A DNA stretch of 39,863 nucleotides, taken from assembly GCA_958436045.1 (NCBI GenBank), contig CAUBIP010000004.1:1-39863 (forward strand), given 5' to 3'. A model generated the notes under the pieces. It searched no databases. It was not told the DNA's origin and was given only the letters and a program-made list of their open reading frames with translations. Within the stretch, counting starts at the first letter, position 1, and each line of letters opens with the position of its first letter. This DNA comes from an uncultured Oscillospiraceae bacterium (GTDB taxonomy: Bacteria; Bacillota; Clostridia; Oscillospirales; Oscillospiraceae). The position numbers and the translations under genes were made by a program. Below are positions 7,819 through 14,995 of this stretch, in pieces.

Positions 7819-8358
7819 TCAGCCCGCCAGGGCGTCATTTTCCAGCGCTTCCTGCATATATTTAATGAGATAAGTATTGCCCAGCACCAGCAGCAGCGGG
7901 ATGACCGCCAGACGCATGACGAGGTTGACCGTCGCATAGCCGACGACGACCAGCGCCGCCGTCAAAACAAGCTCGATCCTGCGCCAGGTCTCCAGCCGCC
8001 GGATCACCGCGGCAAACATCCGGTCGATGCTCTCCCGATCGCCCTCCAGGCGCTGGGGCGCCCCATCTGCAAAGGCATCCAGCGGCTTGCGGAAAAAAAG
8101 CCAGCCCTGCTCCCGGCAGACCAGCTCCCAACCCGCCCGCTCCTGCGCAGCCAGATAGGTGATCTCCTCCGCCGAGCCTGGCGCGCCGGCGCAATAGCCC
8201 AACCGATGCCGGCAGGGCACGCCGCCCGGGGTGAAAACCTGCTTCTTATGCGTCGCGGAGACAAGCGCATACCCCTGCGCCGCCTGCGCGTCGAGCAGCT
8301 GCTCCAGCTTTTTAAATTGCCAGCTGGAAAAGCGTTTGTGTAAAACCAGTTCCGCCAT
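7819..8358 (-). CDS. DUF2812-like membrane-anchored protein
   Basis: A 179-residue protein. The N-terminal soluble part holds a DUF2812-type pattern: F-S-SWQFKKLEQLLDAQAAQGYAL, then a repeat of the same idea in YLAAQERAGWELVCREQGWLFFRKP. In this family, 'W-x2-x-L-x2-x-G-W-x-L' repeats precede a membrane anchor. Two hydrophobic helices near the C-terminus (about 125-165) would anchor it. In other Firmicutes DUF2812 genes often lie next to a PadR-type regulator, which is not present here. ATG 8358 follows GAGGTGG, which decides it over an upstream in-frame extension of 77 codons that is low-complexity Ala/Val. The function is unknown. Confidence 0.65.
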   Translation of the reverse strand: MAELVLHKRFSSWQFKKLEQLLDAQAAQGYALVSATHKKQVFTPGGVPCRHRLGYCAGAPGSAEEITYLAAQERAGWELVCREQGWLFFRKPLDAFADGAPQRLEGDRESIDRMFAAVIRRLETWRRIELVLTAALVVVGYATVNLVMRLAVIPLLLVLGNTYLIKYMQEALENDALAG

Positions 8359-8388
8359 AGGGCCACCTCGCGTTGCATCTTTTTCTCT

Positions 8389-8416
8389 ATTATAGCAGGC
8401 CCGGCAAAAAACGCAA
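8389..8416 (-). promoter_or_regulatory. Candidate sigma-A promoter for the DUF2812-like gene
   Basis: On the minus strand: TTGCGT (8411-8416), 16-base spacer, perfect TATAAT (8389-8394), about 30 bases before the ATG. Confidence 0.65.
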
Positions 8417-8467
8417 GAGGGCAAATCCAGGGCAGGGCGCCGCGGCGCCCTGCCCCAACGGCGGCGG

Positions 8468-8701
8468 TTAACCGCCGCAGCCACAGCCGCTGCTGCCGCC
8501 GCTGCTGCCGCCGCTGCCATTGCAGCTATTGCAGCTATTGCAGCCGCAGCCACAACCGCAGCCACAACCACAGCCACAACCACAGCCACAGCTGCACTGA
8601 CTGCTTTGCGCCCGCTCCATCGTCGCGGTCACGCCGCAGTGATTAAATTCCGGCATACAGCCAATGCCGATCCCGCCGAAAAATTGCCCATTCCAGCACA
8701 T
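8468..8701 (-). CDS. Small protein with an uninterrupted Cys-Gly dipeptide repeat
   Basis: A 77-residue protein with 17 cysteines. Residues 1-35 are ordinary and contain C2, C15 and C22. Residues 36-54 are C-S followed by nine Cys residues at every second position (38-54), separated by Gly. Then come two N-S-C units (57, 60), a Gly/Ser linker (62-72), and a closing CGCGG. An unusually good ribosome site (GGGAGGT, seven bases before the ATG) supports real translation. It has no signal peptide or membrane segment. Such spacing could bind metals or crosslink through disulfides, as in cysteine-rich spore-coat proteins; an RiPP-like precursor is an alternative. No family is recognised. It probably shares a transcript with the small ORF at 8791-8931. 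Confidence 0.75.
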   Translation of the reverse strand: MCWNGQFFGGIGIGCMPEFNHCGVTATMERAQSSQCSCGCGCGCGCGCGCGCGCNSCNSCNGSGGSSGGSSGCGCGG

Positions 8702-8790
8702 AAACAGTACCTCCCGACTTAGAATTTGGAAGCCCTCTCCGCCGAGTTCTTCCGCCTCATCCTATGTCGGAATGGTACCGTTTGTGTCAA

Positions 8791-8931
8791 CTACAGGGAT
8801 TCTGTGGCGCTGGTCTGGGGCAGCGGCAGATCGGAGCGGTGCTGCGACGCACCATTGCCCGGGCATCCGGCATGGATGACCGGCAGCTTCGGGTCCTGCA
8901 GCTGATCCGGCAGCTGCGGTTTCTTTTCCAT
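8791..8931 (-). CDS. 46-residue small ORF upstream of the Cys-Gly protein
   Basis: This frame starts ATG at 8931 (MEKKPQLPDQLQDPKLPVIH) and ends TAG at 8791-8793. It is Pro/Gln-rich, with one Cys, and has no hydrophobic segment. Two features favour a real gene: GGGGTGA lies a few bases before the ATG, and its codons are dominated by G/C third positions (CTG, CCG, CAG, GCC) like those of neighbouring genes. A sporulation-type promoter match lies directly upstream (8946-8973). The Cys-Gly gene starts 89 bases downstream on the same strand. No homologue is recognised. It fills what would otherwise be a 280-base gap before rqcH. Confidence 0.5.
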   Translation of the reverse strand: MEKKPQLPDQLQDPKLPVIHAGCPGNGASQHRSDLPLPQTSATESL

Positions 8932-8945
8932 TTTATCACCCCGGT

Positions 8946-8973
8946 TATAGTATGCCTGCCGGGGCAAAAATGT
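8946..8973 (-). promoter_or_regulatory. Possible mother-cell sporulation promoter (sigma-K/sigma-E type)
   Basis: On the minus strand CATACTATA (8946-8954) fits the sigma-K -10 consensus CATANNNTA exactly. An ACA (8971-8973) lies 16 bases upstream, matching the sigma-K -35 'AC' and spacing. It would drive the 46-residue ORF and the Cys-Gly protein. Caution: transcription would start near 8939, leaving a leader of about 9 bases that only just includes the ribosome site. Confidence 0.35.
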
Positions 8974-8985
8974 ATGTATGCCGCG

Positions 8986-10734
8986 CTACTTTGCCCGCAG
9001 CTGCTCCACCAGCTGCGCATCCGGCGTCACGTAGCCGGTGCGGTAGGTCGTATAGACGACCATGCCCGGCTTTGCGCCGCCGGGCTTTTTGACAAAGCGC
9101 ACCGGCGTATAATCCACCGGGACGCCCTGCCCCTCCCGGGCCTGGGAATAATAGGCTGCCAGCATCATCGCCTCCGTCACAGTTCGGTCCGGCGGCGTCT
9201 GCCCGTGGCAGGAAATGATGACATGGCTGCCGTGAATTTTCTGCGTATGGAGCCAGAGGTCTGATTTATAGGCTAGCTTCAGGGTCAGCTGATCGTTCTG
9301 CCGGTTGTTCCGGCCAACATAAATATAAAAGCCGTCTGAGGAGCAAAATTCCATCGGCTTTGCCGGGGCCGTCTTCGGCTGGCTGCGTTTGCCGCCGCGG
9401 CGAAGATAGCCGCCCAGCTCCAGCTCCGTGCGGATCTCCGCCAGGTCCCGCTCACACTCGGCCCGGGCAATGGTCTCCAGCACGCTGGCCAGATAATCCT
9501 CCTCCGTCCGCCCCTGAGCAATCTGCTCGGTCAGGACCCGCTGGGCTGTCTTCGCCTTGGCATAGTCCTTATAAAACTTGGCCGCATTTTGCTGCGGCGA
9601 GAGCTTCGGCGAAAGGGGGATGTCGATCTGGCGCATCTCCGGGTCGTAAAAATCCGTCGCCGTCAGCCGGACCTGGCCTCGCTGCATCTGCCAGAGGTTC
9701 GCCGTGACGATATCGCCCAGCTGCCGGGTGCGCTCCCGATCCGTGGAGGCGGCCAGCTCCTTTTCCTGCAGCGCCAGCTTGCGGACAACGCGGCTGTGCA
9801 GATTCGAAACGGTCTTGCGCAGCGCCTGGGATTTTTGCTGCATCAGCTCCCGCCGGTCCCGCTCGCCATAAAAATCATCCAGCAGCTGCCAGCAGGTCTC
9901 ATAGGCCACCTGCTGCCGGGCCGCACCGTATTGACCGATGGGCCTCCAGGAGAAATCCGCAGGCTTTCCATCCGGCTGACGCAGCATCGTCGGCTGGAAT
10001 TCACCCCGGCGGACCGAGGCAAACAGCGCCGCCAGCTGCTCCGGTGCATCCGGCGGCAGGGCCCAGGCGGACGATTCTGTGCTGCCCGTCAGCGCAAAGG
10101 CGATCTCCCGGCAGATCAACGGCGACAGGCCGCTAAAATGCGCCAGCAGCCAGTTTTGCAGCGGCGTATCCTGCGCAGCCTGCAATGCCGCCGCCCAATC
10201 GTCCCGGCTCAGCGGCAGGGGGTCGCGCTTGTCCTGCCCCGGCGGTGTGTGATAGAACAGCCCCGGCAGCACCTGCCGCCGCTCGGACATCAGAATATCC
10301 ACCCGCCGCAGGCAGTCGATGATCCGTCCCGCGCCGTCGCATAAGATCAGGTTCGAGGTGCGCCCCATCAGCTCGGCATAAAGCCGCTTTTCCGTCGGCA
10401 CACCCATCTCATCCGTACAGTCAAAGGTCAGGCAGACCGCCCGCTCCATCGGCTGCTGTGTGATGCTCCGCAGGCGGCCGCCGCACAGGTGCTTGCGCAG
10501 CAGCATGCAAAACATCGGCGGCTGGGCCGGGTTTTCCAGGCTCAGCGCCGTCAGCTGCAGCCGGGGGTGGGTGGGGTTGGCCGTCAGCAGCAGGCGCTTT
10601 GCCCCCTGGCTGCCCCGCAGCTGCAGCACGAGCGTATCCCGCTCCGGCTGATAAATTTTATCCACCTTCGCACCCTGCAGCGGCTGCTGCAGCTCCTGCG
10701 TCACGGCGGAGAGAAAAATTGCGTCAAAGGGCAT
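8986..10734 (-). CDS. rqcH: NFACT / RqcH-family ribosome-associated quality control protein
   Basis: A 582-residue protein of the Rqc2/RqcH (formerly FbpA, 'fibronectin-binding') family. RqcH binds 60S/50S subunits carrying stalled nascent chains and adds C-terminal alanine tails that mark them for degradation. The N-terminal NFACT-N domain begins MPFDAIFLSAVTQELQQPL and carries AKVDKIYQPERDTLVLQLRG. A helix-hairpin-helix segment and coiled coil (about 250-440; DRRELMQQKSQALRKTVS, RKLALQEKELAA) follow. The C-terminal NFACT-R domain has GFYIYVGRNNRQNDQLT and DLWLHTQKIHGSHVII. ATG 10734 with GGAGGAGA upstream is chosen over a 47-codon extension that merely reads through mrnC. It overlaps the end of mrnC by 11 bases, implying coupled translation. 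Confidence 0.9.
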   Translation of the reverse strand: MPFDAIFLSAVTQELQQPLQGAKVDKIYQPERDTLVLQLRGSQGAKRLLLTANPTHPRLQLTALSLENPAQPPMFCMLLRKHLCGGRLRSITQQPMERAVCLTFDCTDEMGVPTEKRLYAELMGRTSNLILCDGAGRIIDCLRRVDILMSERRQVLPGLFYHTPPGQDKRDPLPLSRDDWAAALQAAQDTPLQNWLLAHFSGLSPLICREIAFALTGSTESSAWALPPDAPEQLAALFASVRRGEFQPTMLRQPDGKPADFSWRPIGQYGAARQQVAYETCWQLLDDFYGERDRRELMQQKSQALRKTVSNLHSRVVRKLALQEKELAASTDRERTRQLGDIVTANLWQMQRGQVRLTATDFYDPEMRQIDIPLSPKLSPQQNAAKFYKDYAKAKTAQRVLTEQIAQGRTEEDYLASVLETIARAECERDLAEIRTELELGGYLRRGGKRSQPKTAPAKPMEFCSSDGFYIYVGRNNRQNDQLTLKLAYKSDLWLHTQKIHGSHVIISCHGQTPPDRTVTEAMMLAAYYSQAREGQGVPVDYTPVRFVKKPGGAKPGMVVYTTYRTGYVTPDAQLVEQLRAK

Positions 10735-11137
10735 TTGTCTCCTCCATCCCAAGCAAAAACAGTTCATTGATCCGGCCCCGCGCGCCCAGCAGGTACAGCG
10801 CGCCGCACAGCGCCTCCAGCCCGGTAGCCATGGCATATTGAGCATGGGTCGCGTTTTTCGGCACCGCATGTACATGGGTGTTGCGGCCCCGCTTGTAATA
10901 GGCCAGCTCCTCCGGTGTCAGCACCGGCAAAATGCGTTCGACAAACGCCGCCTGGGCTGGGGCTGCCACATGCCGGACCGTCGCCCGGTGCAGATCCCCC
11001 GACTTTGCCACGCCATGGGCGCACAGCCAGCTGCGGACCAGCAGTTCAAATACGCCGTCACCCAAATGGGCCAGCCCGAGGACGGAGATCTCCCCGATCT
11101 CCTGGGGCGTCATGTGCATCTCAAAATAGTTTTCCAA
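10724..11137 (-). CDS. mrnC: Mini-ribonuclease III (23S rRNA 3'/5' maturation)
   Basis: A 137-residue RNase III catalytic domain without the dsRNA-binding domain, as in Bacillus MrnC, which trims 23S rRNA precursors. Visible signatures are LGLAHLGDGVFELLVRSWL, corresponding to the RNase III signature with the acidic residue in LGD, and the C-terminal ATGLEALCGALYLLGARGRI with the second acidic site (E in LEALCGALYL). The start is TTG at 11137, supported by AAGGAGG five bases upstream; an ATG lies six codons further in. In many Firmicutes mrnC follows cysS; here it leads into rqcH instead. Together with RNase J and PNPase it indicates a Bacillus-type RNA processing set. Confidence 0.92.
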   Translation of the reverse strand: MENYFEMHMTPQEIGEISVLGLAHLGDGVFELLVRSWLCAHGVAKSGDLHRATVRHVAAPAQAAFVERILPVLTPEELAYYKRGRNTHVHAVPKNATHAQYAMATGLEALCGALYLLGARGRINELFLLGMEETNAL

Positions 11138-11183
11138 GGAAGCCTCCTTCTATCCCGGCAGCGGCGTTTCGCTGCCAAAACAC

Positions 11184-11214
11184 GCAAAAGGGAACCGTTC
11201 TGGTTCCCTTTTGC
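11184..11214 (-). terminator. Terminator of the L,D-transpeptidase gene
   Basis: A 13-bp perfect stem (11184-11196 with 11202-11214) and a 5-base loop, 45 bases past the stop of the SLH L,D-transpeptidase. A second small 7-bp hairpin (11157-11176) follows, just before the mrnC ribosome site. Confidence 0.75.
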
Positions 11215-11258
11215 CGCGCGACTCCGGTCAGGAGCCGGGTTTCAAATGCAGAAATTCT

Positions 11259-13469
11259 TTAATAGACCAGAACCGTCGAGCCCAGCGGTACATTGAACAG
11301 CCACCGGGCCTCCTCCGTATTCATCCGGATGCAGCCGTGTGAGATCATCACGTTCAGGTCACTGGTGACATATGCGCCGGTAGCTGTACTCTTCATGCGG
11401 CTGTGGAAGGCGTACGCGCCATTCCAGCGGCTGATGGAATCAACATACCAGGTGCCGTAGTCCCAACGGGCGTAGGGCTCATGGGTCTGCATTTTGTACA
11501 GCCCGGGGGGCGTCCGTGTACTGGCCGCGCCGATGCCGCAGTTATAGGTCTTGATCAGCGACCAGTGGCCCTTTGAGCCCTTGAATACATTGACCTTTGT
11601 CCGGTACAGGTTAATCCAGACCATGTAGCTCGTGTTGCTGCTGTAGCCCATGGCGTTGACGAACGTCTCTTTCTGATACTGGGTGTAGTCCCCGGAGGCG
11701 ATGGAACCGTTGACCTGGGGAATGGAAACGGCCTTGTTGATCTTGACCGTCGTCGTACCCTCGACTTGCTCGTCATCATAGACTAGGACAGCCTTGATCG
11801 ATGAAGAGGTAGGCATGCTGTGAGAGAAATAATAAGTATGGCGGAACGTGCTCGTCGTCCCCTCCCGGATGGAGATAGCCTGGGACTGGGTCAGATTGCC
11901 GTCCACGTACCAGCGCAGTGTGCAGGACCTAGCGTTGCTCTCGGCGCCGTAACCCGTGTTGACGCCTGTGACCGTTGCCGTGATCGCCGCCGTCGGTGCG
12001 GTAGAAGAGACAGTCTGGCCGCTGCTCAGGGTGAGCTTCGTGCCGGTCAGGCCCCGGTCGAGCTCTTCGTCCAGCTTGCCATATTTGCAGGTGATGGTGT
12101 AGCCCTTGCCGTGGACGAGGATATGCTCTGCATAGCCGCCGCCGGAGAGGGTGACATATTTGGGATTGATGGTGACCTCCTTCGCCGTGCCATCCAGGAC
12201 GAAGCTGCCCTTGCGGGCGTCCAGCGTCAGGCTGCCGATCTCCGTCCCCTTCTGGGCCGTGACACTGCTGGCGGAAACCGTCACGGTATCGTATTTGCCG
12301 AGGATCGTGCTGCTGCCGCCGATGGTAAGCGTTTTGGCATTGCCAGCGTAGACCATTGAGTTTTGGCAGGAGAGATACGCCTGCTGCACTGCGGTATCGC
12401 AATCCACAATCGAATGGGAGAGCACCACCAGATTCTGCAGCGTGCAGCCGCGCAGCGTGATGCGGGCGCCATCCTTTGAGAGGACGACAAGATTGCCGCT
12501 GATCTTGACATCCTGGAGTGTCAGATCTCCCATGGCGCAGGTCAGGACCAGATTGCCGTCAATGACTGTGCCATCCGCAATGGGCTCGCTGCTGGCATAG
12601 AGCACATTCCCCTTCTCCGGCAGCTGATCCGGCGCCGTGCAGATCTTGCCGTTTTTGCCAAAGAGATTATAGAGCACCTGGGCCAGCTCTTCCCGGGTGA
12701 TGGTCGCCTGGGGATTCAGACGATTTCTCGTATCGCCCTGCACATAGCCCGCACGGACCAGCGCACCGACACAGCCAGCGGCATACGCGCTGACACGGGA
12801 TGCGTCTTCATAGCCAGCAAAGTCACTGGCAGAGCCGTCCCGCAGGCCGAAGGCCCGGCCGATGACGGTAAATGCCTGCTCCCGGGTGATCTTCAGGTCC
12901 GGTGAGAATGCCGTCGCCGAGGTGCCGTAGAAAATACCCAGCTGCACTGCCGCCGCAACATACGGCGTATACCAGCCGTTTGCCAGGTCCTGGAAGGCCG
13001 AGAGATCCGCCGGGGTAATGACTGCCTGCTTCTGGCCATCCACTGCACCAACCATTACGGTCAGCATCGTCGCCATCTGGGCGCGGGTGGCAGAGTCTGT
13101 CGGATGGAGTTGGCCGTCACCGTAGCCGGAGAGGATGCTGTGCTCCACGGCAAAGGCCAGCGCATCATGGGACCAGCCCGCCGGGATCTCGATCTTCTGC
13201 GCAGCCGCAGGCAGCGGTGCATCCGCTGGCTCTGCTTCCTCGGCCGACGCAGGGTCTTGCTCAGGCTGACCCTCCTGCGCGCTCTGCTGCGGCTCCGCCT
13301 CCGGCGGCTCCTGCTCCGGTGCTTCCGCTTCCGGCAGCGTCTGGCTGGTCGCTGCTTCTGCCGTAGGCGCCTCCAGCCCATCGCCGGGCAAGGCCAGCGC
13401 TGTCATCTGCAGCGCGAAGACTGCCGCCAGTGCCAGGCAAAGCAGCCGAATATGTAATGTTTTTTTCAT
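11259..13469 (-). CDS. Secreted SLH-domain L,D-transpeptidase (YkuD)
   Basis: A 736-residue extracellular enzyme. Residues 1-27 are a signal peptide (MKKTLHIRLLCLALAAVFAL...). An acidic Pro/Glu/Ala/Gln linker extends to about residue 85. Three S-layer-homology repeats follow at about 90-275, with RAQMATMLTVMVG, TREQAFTVIGRAFG and TREELAQVLYNLFG as repeat ends; these bind pyruvylated wall polymer. Residues 290-480 are a short-period beta-strand region resembling polymer-forming or beta-helix repeats, followed by an Ig-like stretch. The YkuD catalytic domain is at about 610-736, with HGCIRMN near the C-terminus (H711, C713 catalytic). It forms 3-3 peptidoglycan crosslinks or attaches proteins to the wall. 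ATG 13469 follows GAGGGTGG; the longer frame upstream has no support. Confidence 0.88.
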   Translation of the reverse strand: MKKTLHIRLLCLALAAVFALQMTALALPGDGLEAPTAEAATSQTLPEAEAPEQEPPEAEPQQSAQEGQPEQDPASAEEAEPADAPLPAAAQKIEIPAGWSHDALAFAVEHSILSGYGDGQLHPTDSATRAQMATMLTVMVGAVDGQKQAVITPADLSAFQDLANGWYTPYVAAAVQLGIFYGTSATAFSPDLKITREQAFTVIGRAFGLRDGSASDFAGYEDASRVSAYAAGCVGALVRAGYVQGDTRNRLNPQATITREELAQVLYNLFGKNGKICTAPDQLPEKGNVLYASSEPIADGTVIDGNLVLTCAMGDLTLQDVKISGNLVVLSKDGARITLRGCTLQNLVVLSHSIVDCDTAVQQAYLSCQNSMVYAGNAKTLTIGGSSTILGKYDTVTVSASSVTAQKGTEIGSLTLDARKGSFVLDGTAKEVTINPKYVTLSGGGYAEHILVHGKGYTITCKYGKLDEELDRGLTGTKLTLSSGQTVSSTAPTAAITATVTGVNTGYGAESNARSCTLRWYVDGNLTQSQAISIREGTTSTFRHTYYFSHSMPTSSSIKAVLVYDDEQVEGTTTVKINKAVSIPQVNGSIASGDYTQYQKETFVNAMGYSSNTSYMVWINLYRTKVNVFKGSKGHWSLIKTYNCGIGAASTRTPPGLYKMQTHEPYARWDYGTWYVDSISRWNGAYAFHSRMKSTATGAYVTSDLNVMISHGCIRMNTEEARWLFNVPLGSTVLVY

Positions 13470-13508
13470 GTTTCCACCCTCTTGCTTTCCAATGGGATTC
13501 TTGTTCTC

Positions 13509-13537
13509 AGTATAGCGGAAATTCTCCCCAGAATCAA
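13509..13537 (-). promoter_or_regulatory. Candidate sigma-A promoter for the L,D-transpeptidase
   Basis: On the minus strand: TTGATT (13532-13537), 17-base spacer, TATACT (13509-13514), giving a leader of about 30 bases. Confidence 0.65.
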
Positions 13538-13616
13538 GCACTCAAACAGCAGATTCAGAAATATTTAAGTGCTTGGTATTTTCTCTAAAAGAGTGATTTC
13601 TTTTTGCGTTCGGATG

Positions 13617-13625
13617 TGCTATACT
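13617..13625 (+). promoter_or_regulatory. Candidate extended -10 promoter for plsY-mntP
   Basis: TGC followed by TATACT (13620-13625). No good -35 is present at 16-18 bases, so an extended -10 promoter is the likeliest reading, about 55 bases before the plsY ATG. Confidence 0.45.
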
Positions 13626-13681
13626 TGACATTACACATCATTTTCCATTGGCGCAATGGGCACGCAAGGGAGCGGAGTATC

Positions 13682-14293
13682 ATGGAGATCGCCAAATATA
13701 TCGCAGCAGCCGCAGCGGGCTACCTGCTGGGGTCCGTCAGCACGTCGGTCCTGCTGTCTAAGCTCGCCTTCCGGCGGGACGTCCGGGCAGAGGGCAGCGG
13801 CAACGCCGGTGCAACAAATGTCGCCCGCATCTTCGGCATGTGGGCCGGTATTGCAACGCTACTGGCAGACGTCGGCAAGACCGTCCTGGCCATTTTGCTC
13901 GGCCAGTGGCTGGCGGGCGATATGGGCCTTTGCATCGCGGGCATCGCCTGTATTCTGGGCCACTGCTGGCCGGTGTATTTCCACTTTCGGGGCGGCAAGG
14001 GCGTCTCCGTTGGCGCAGCCATCGGGCTGATGATCGATTGGCGGGTCTTTGTTATTATTTTTATTGTATTCTTCGTGACCTTCGCCCTCTGTCAGATCGT
14101 CTCCGTTTGTTCCATAGCCAGCGCCGTGGCGCTGCCGGTGGCCGCCTGCCTGCTGGGCGTTACGGCGCCAAAATTGGTGCTGGCCATCGTCACCGGGGTT
14201 CTTGTGATTTTCATGCACCGGGGCAATATCCAGCGACTGCTACACGGCACCGAAGCAAAATTCAAGCCGCACACAAAAAAGCACAAGCCTTAA
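13682..14293 (+). CDS. plsY: Acyl-phosphate:glycerol-3-phosphate acyltransferase
   Basis: A 203-residue integral membrane enzyme that moves the acyl group from acyl-phosphate (made by PlsX) to glycerol-3-phosphate, the first acylation of phospholipid synthesis. The three PlsY motifs are present: GYLLGSVSTS with the phosphate-binding Ser, EGSGNAGATNVARIFG, and GHCWPVYFHFRGGKGVS. About five to seven membrane helices are predicted from the hydrophobic runs. ATG 13682 is preceded by GGGAGCGGAG; the frame is open for 26 codons upstream but that part lacks a ribosome site and PlsY starts here. The basic tail FKPHTKKHKP is typical. mntP begins 46 bases downstream. Confidence 0.93.
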   Translation: MEIAKYIAAAAAGYLLGSVSTSVLLSKLAFRRDVRAEGSGNAGATNVARIFGMWAGIATLLADVGKTVLAILLGQWLAGDMGLCIAGIACILGHCWPVYFHFRGGKGVSVGAAIGLMIDWRVFVIIFIVFFVTFALCQIVSVCSIASAVALPVAACLLGVTAPKLVLAIVTGVLVIFMHRGNIQRLLHGTEAKFKPHTKKHKP

Positions 14294-14311
14294 AACTGCG
14301 AAACAGAGGAG

Positions 14312-14329
14312 CCGCGCCGCCCGGTGCGG
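14312..14329 (+). promoter_or_regulatory. Hairpin between ribosome site and start codon of mntP
   Basis: A 7-bp stem (14312-14318 with 14323-14329, one wobble) immediately follows AGAGGAG (14305-14311). The ATG is at 14340. The linear spacing of 28 bases is too long, but folding the hairpin reduces it to about 10. Confidence 0.45.
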
Positions 14330-14339
14330 AAAAAACACT

Positions 14340-14930
14340 ATGGGGTTTATTGAATTCTTTCTGACCGGCATCGGTCTGTCCATGGATGCTTTCGCTGTCG
14401 CAATCTGTAAAGGGCTGGGGATGCGCAAGGTCAACTATAAGCAGATGCTGCTTATCGCGCTGTTTTTCGGCGGCTTCCAGGCGCTGATGCCGCTGCTGGG
14501 CTGGCTGCTGGGCCGCCAGTTTGAGCAGTACATCACCAGCGTCGACCACTGGATTGCCTTCACCCTACTAGTCCTCATCGGGGCCAATATGCTGCGGGAG
14601 GCCCGCAAAGAGGATGACACAACGGACGCCGAAACGGTCTACGACGCCCCCCTTCCGCTGGGGCAGCTACTGCTGATGGCCATCGCCACCAGTATTGACG
14701 CGCTGGCTGTCGGCATCTCGTTTGCATTTCTGGGCGTCAACATTTGGCTCGCCATCGCCATCATCGGTACGACGACATTTTTGATCTCCGCCGCAGGGGT
14801 CTTCATTGGCAATCGCTTCGGCAACCGCTATGAAAAACGGGCGACCATCGCAGGGGGCATCATCCTGATCCTGCTGGGCGTCAAGATCCTGCTGGAGCAT
14901 CTGGGTGTCATTGCTTTTAATGTACATTAG
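14340..14930 (+). CDS. mntP: Manganese efflux pump MntP
   Basis: A 196-residue membrane protein with six hydrophobic helices in two homologous halves. The first half has LSMDAFAVAICKGL and the second ATSIDALAVGISFAFLG; the paired SxDAxAV motifs with membrane Asp residues are diagnostic of MntP (YebN), which exports Mn2+. The loop between the halves is acidic (EARKEDDTTDAETVYD). In other bacteria mntP is often controlled by a yybP-ykoY manganese riboswitch; the 46-base gap here is too short to hold one. The only leader structure is the small hairpin after the ribosome site. It may be co-transcribed with plsY and has a strong terminator behind it. Confidence 0.93.
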   Translation: MGFIEFFLTGIGLSMDAFAVAICKGLGMRKVNYKQMLLIALFFGGFQALMPLLGWLLGRQFEQYITSVDHWIAFTLLVLIGANMLREARKEDDTTDAETVYDAPLPLGQLLLMAIATSIDALAVGISFAFLGVNIWLAIAIIGTTTFLISAAGVFIGNRFGNRYEKRATIAGGIILILLGVKILLEHLGVIAFNVH

Positions 14931-14933
14931 ACA

Positions 14934-14986
14934 AAACCTGCCCCCCGGCGTCTTTGCGGCTCCGGGGGGCAGGTTTCTTCTTTTCT
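14934..14986 (+). terminator. Terminator after mntP
   Basis: A 15-bp stem (14934-14948 with 14962-14976) followed by CTTCTTTTCT. On the minus strand it could also stop the convergent membrane-protein transcript. Confidence 0.85.
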
Positions 14987-14995
14987 ATACAGTCT

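Noticed and set aside
8761..8790. Sigma-A promoter TTGACA-18-CATAGG just upstream of the Cys-Gly gene
   Set aside because: The -35 is perfect but the -10 is poor; kept only as an alternative to the upstream sporulation-type promoter.
8787..9020. A 77-codon minus-strand frame overlapping the end of rqcH
   Set aside because: It overlaps rqcH in another frame, is Arg/Ser-rich and lacks a ribosome site; the 46-codon frame at 8791-8931 explains the region better.
14294..14339. yybP-ykoY manganese riboswitch before mntP
   Set aside because: The intergenic space is only 46 bases and contains none of the conserved loop motifs.
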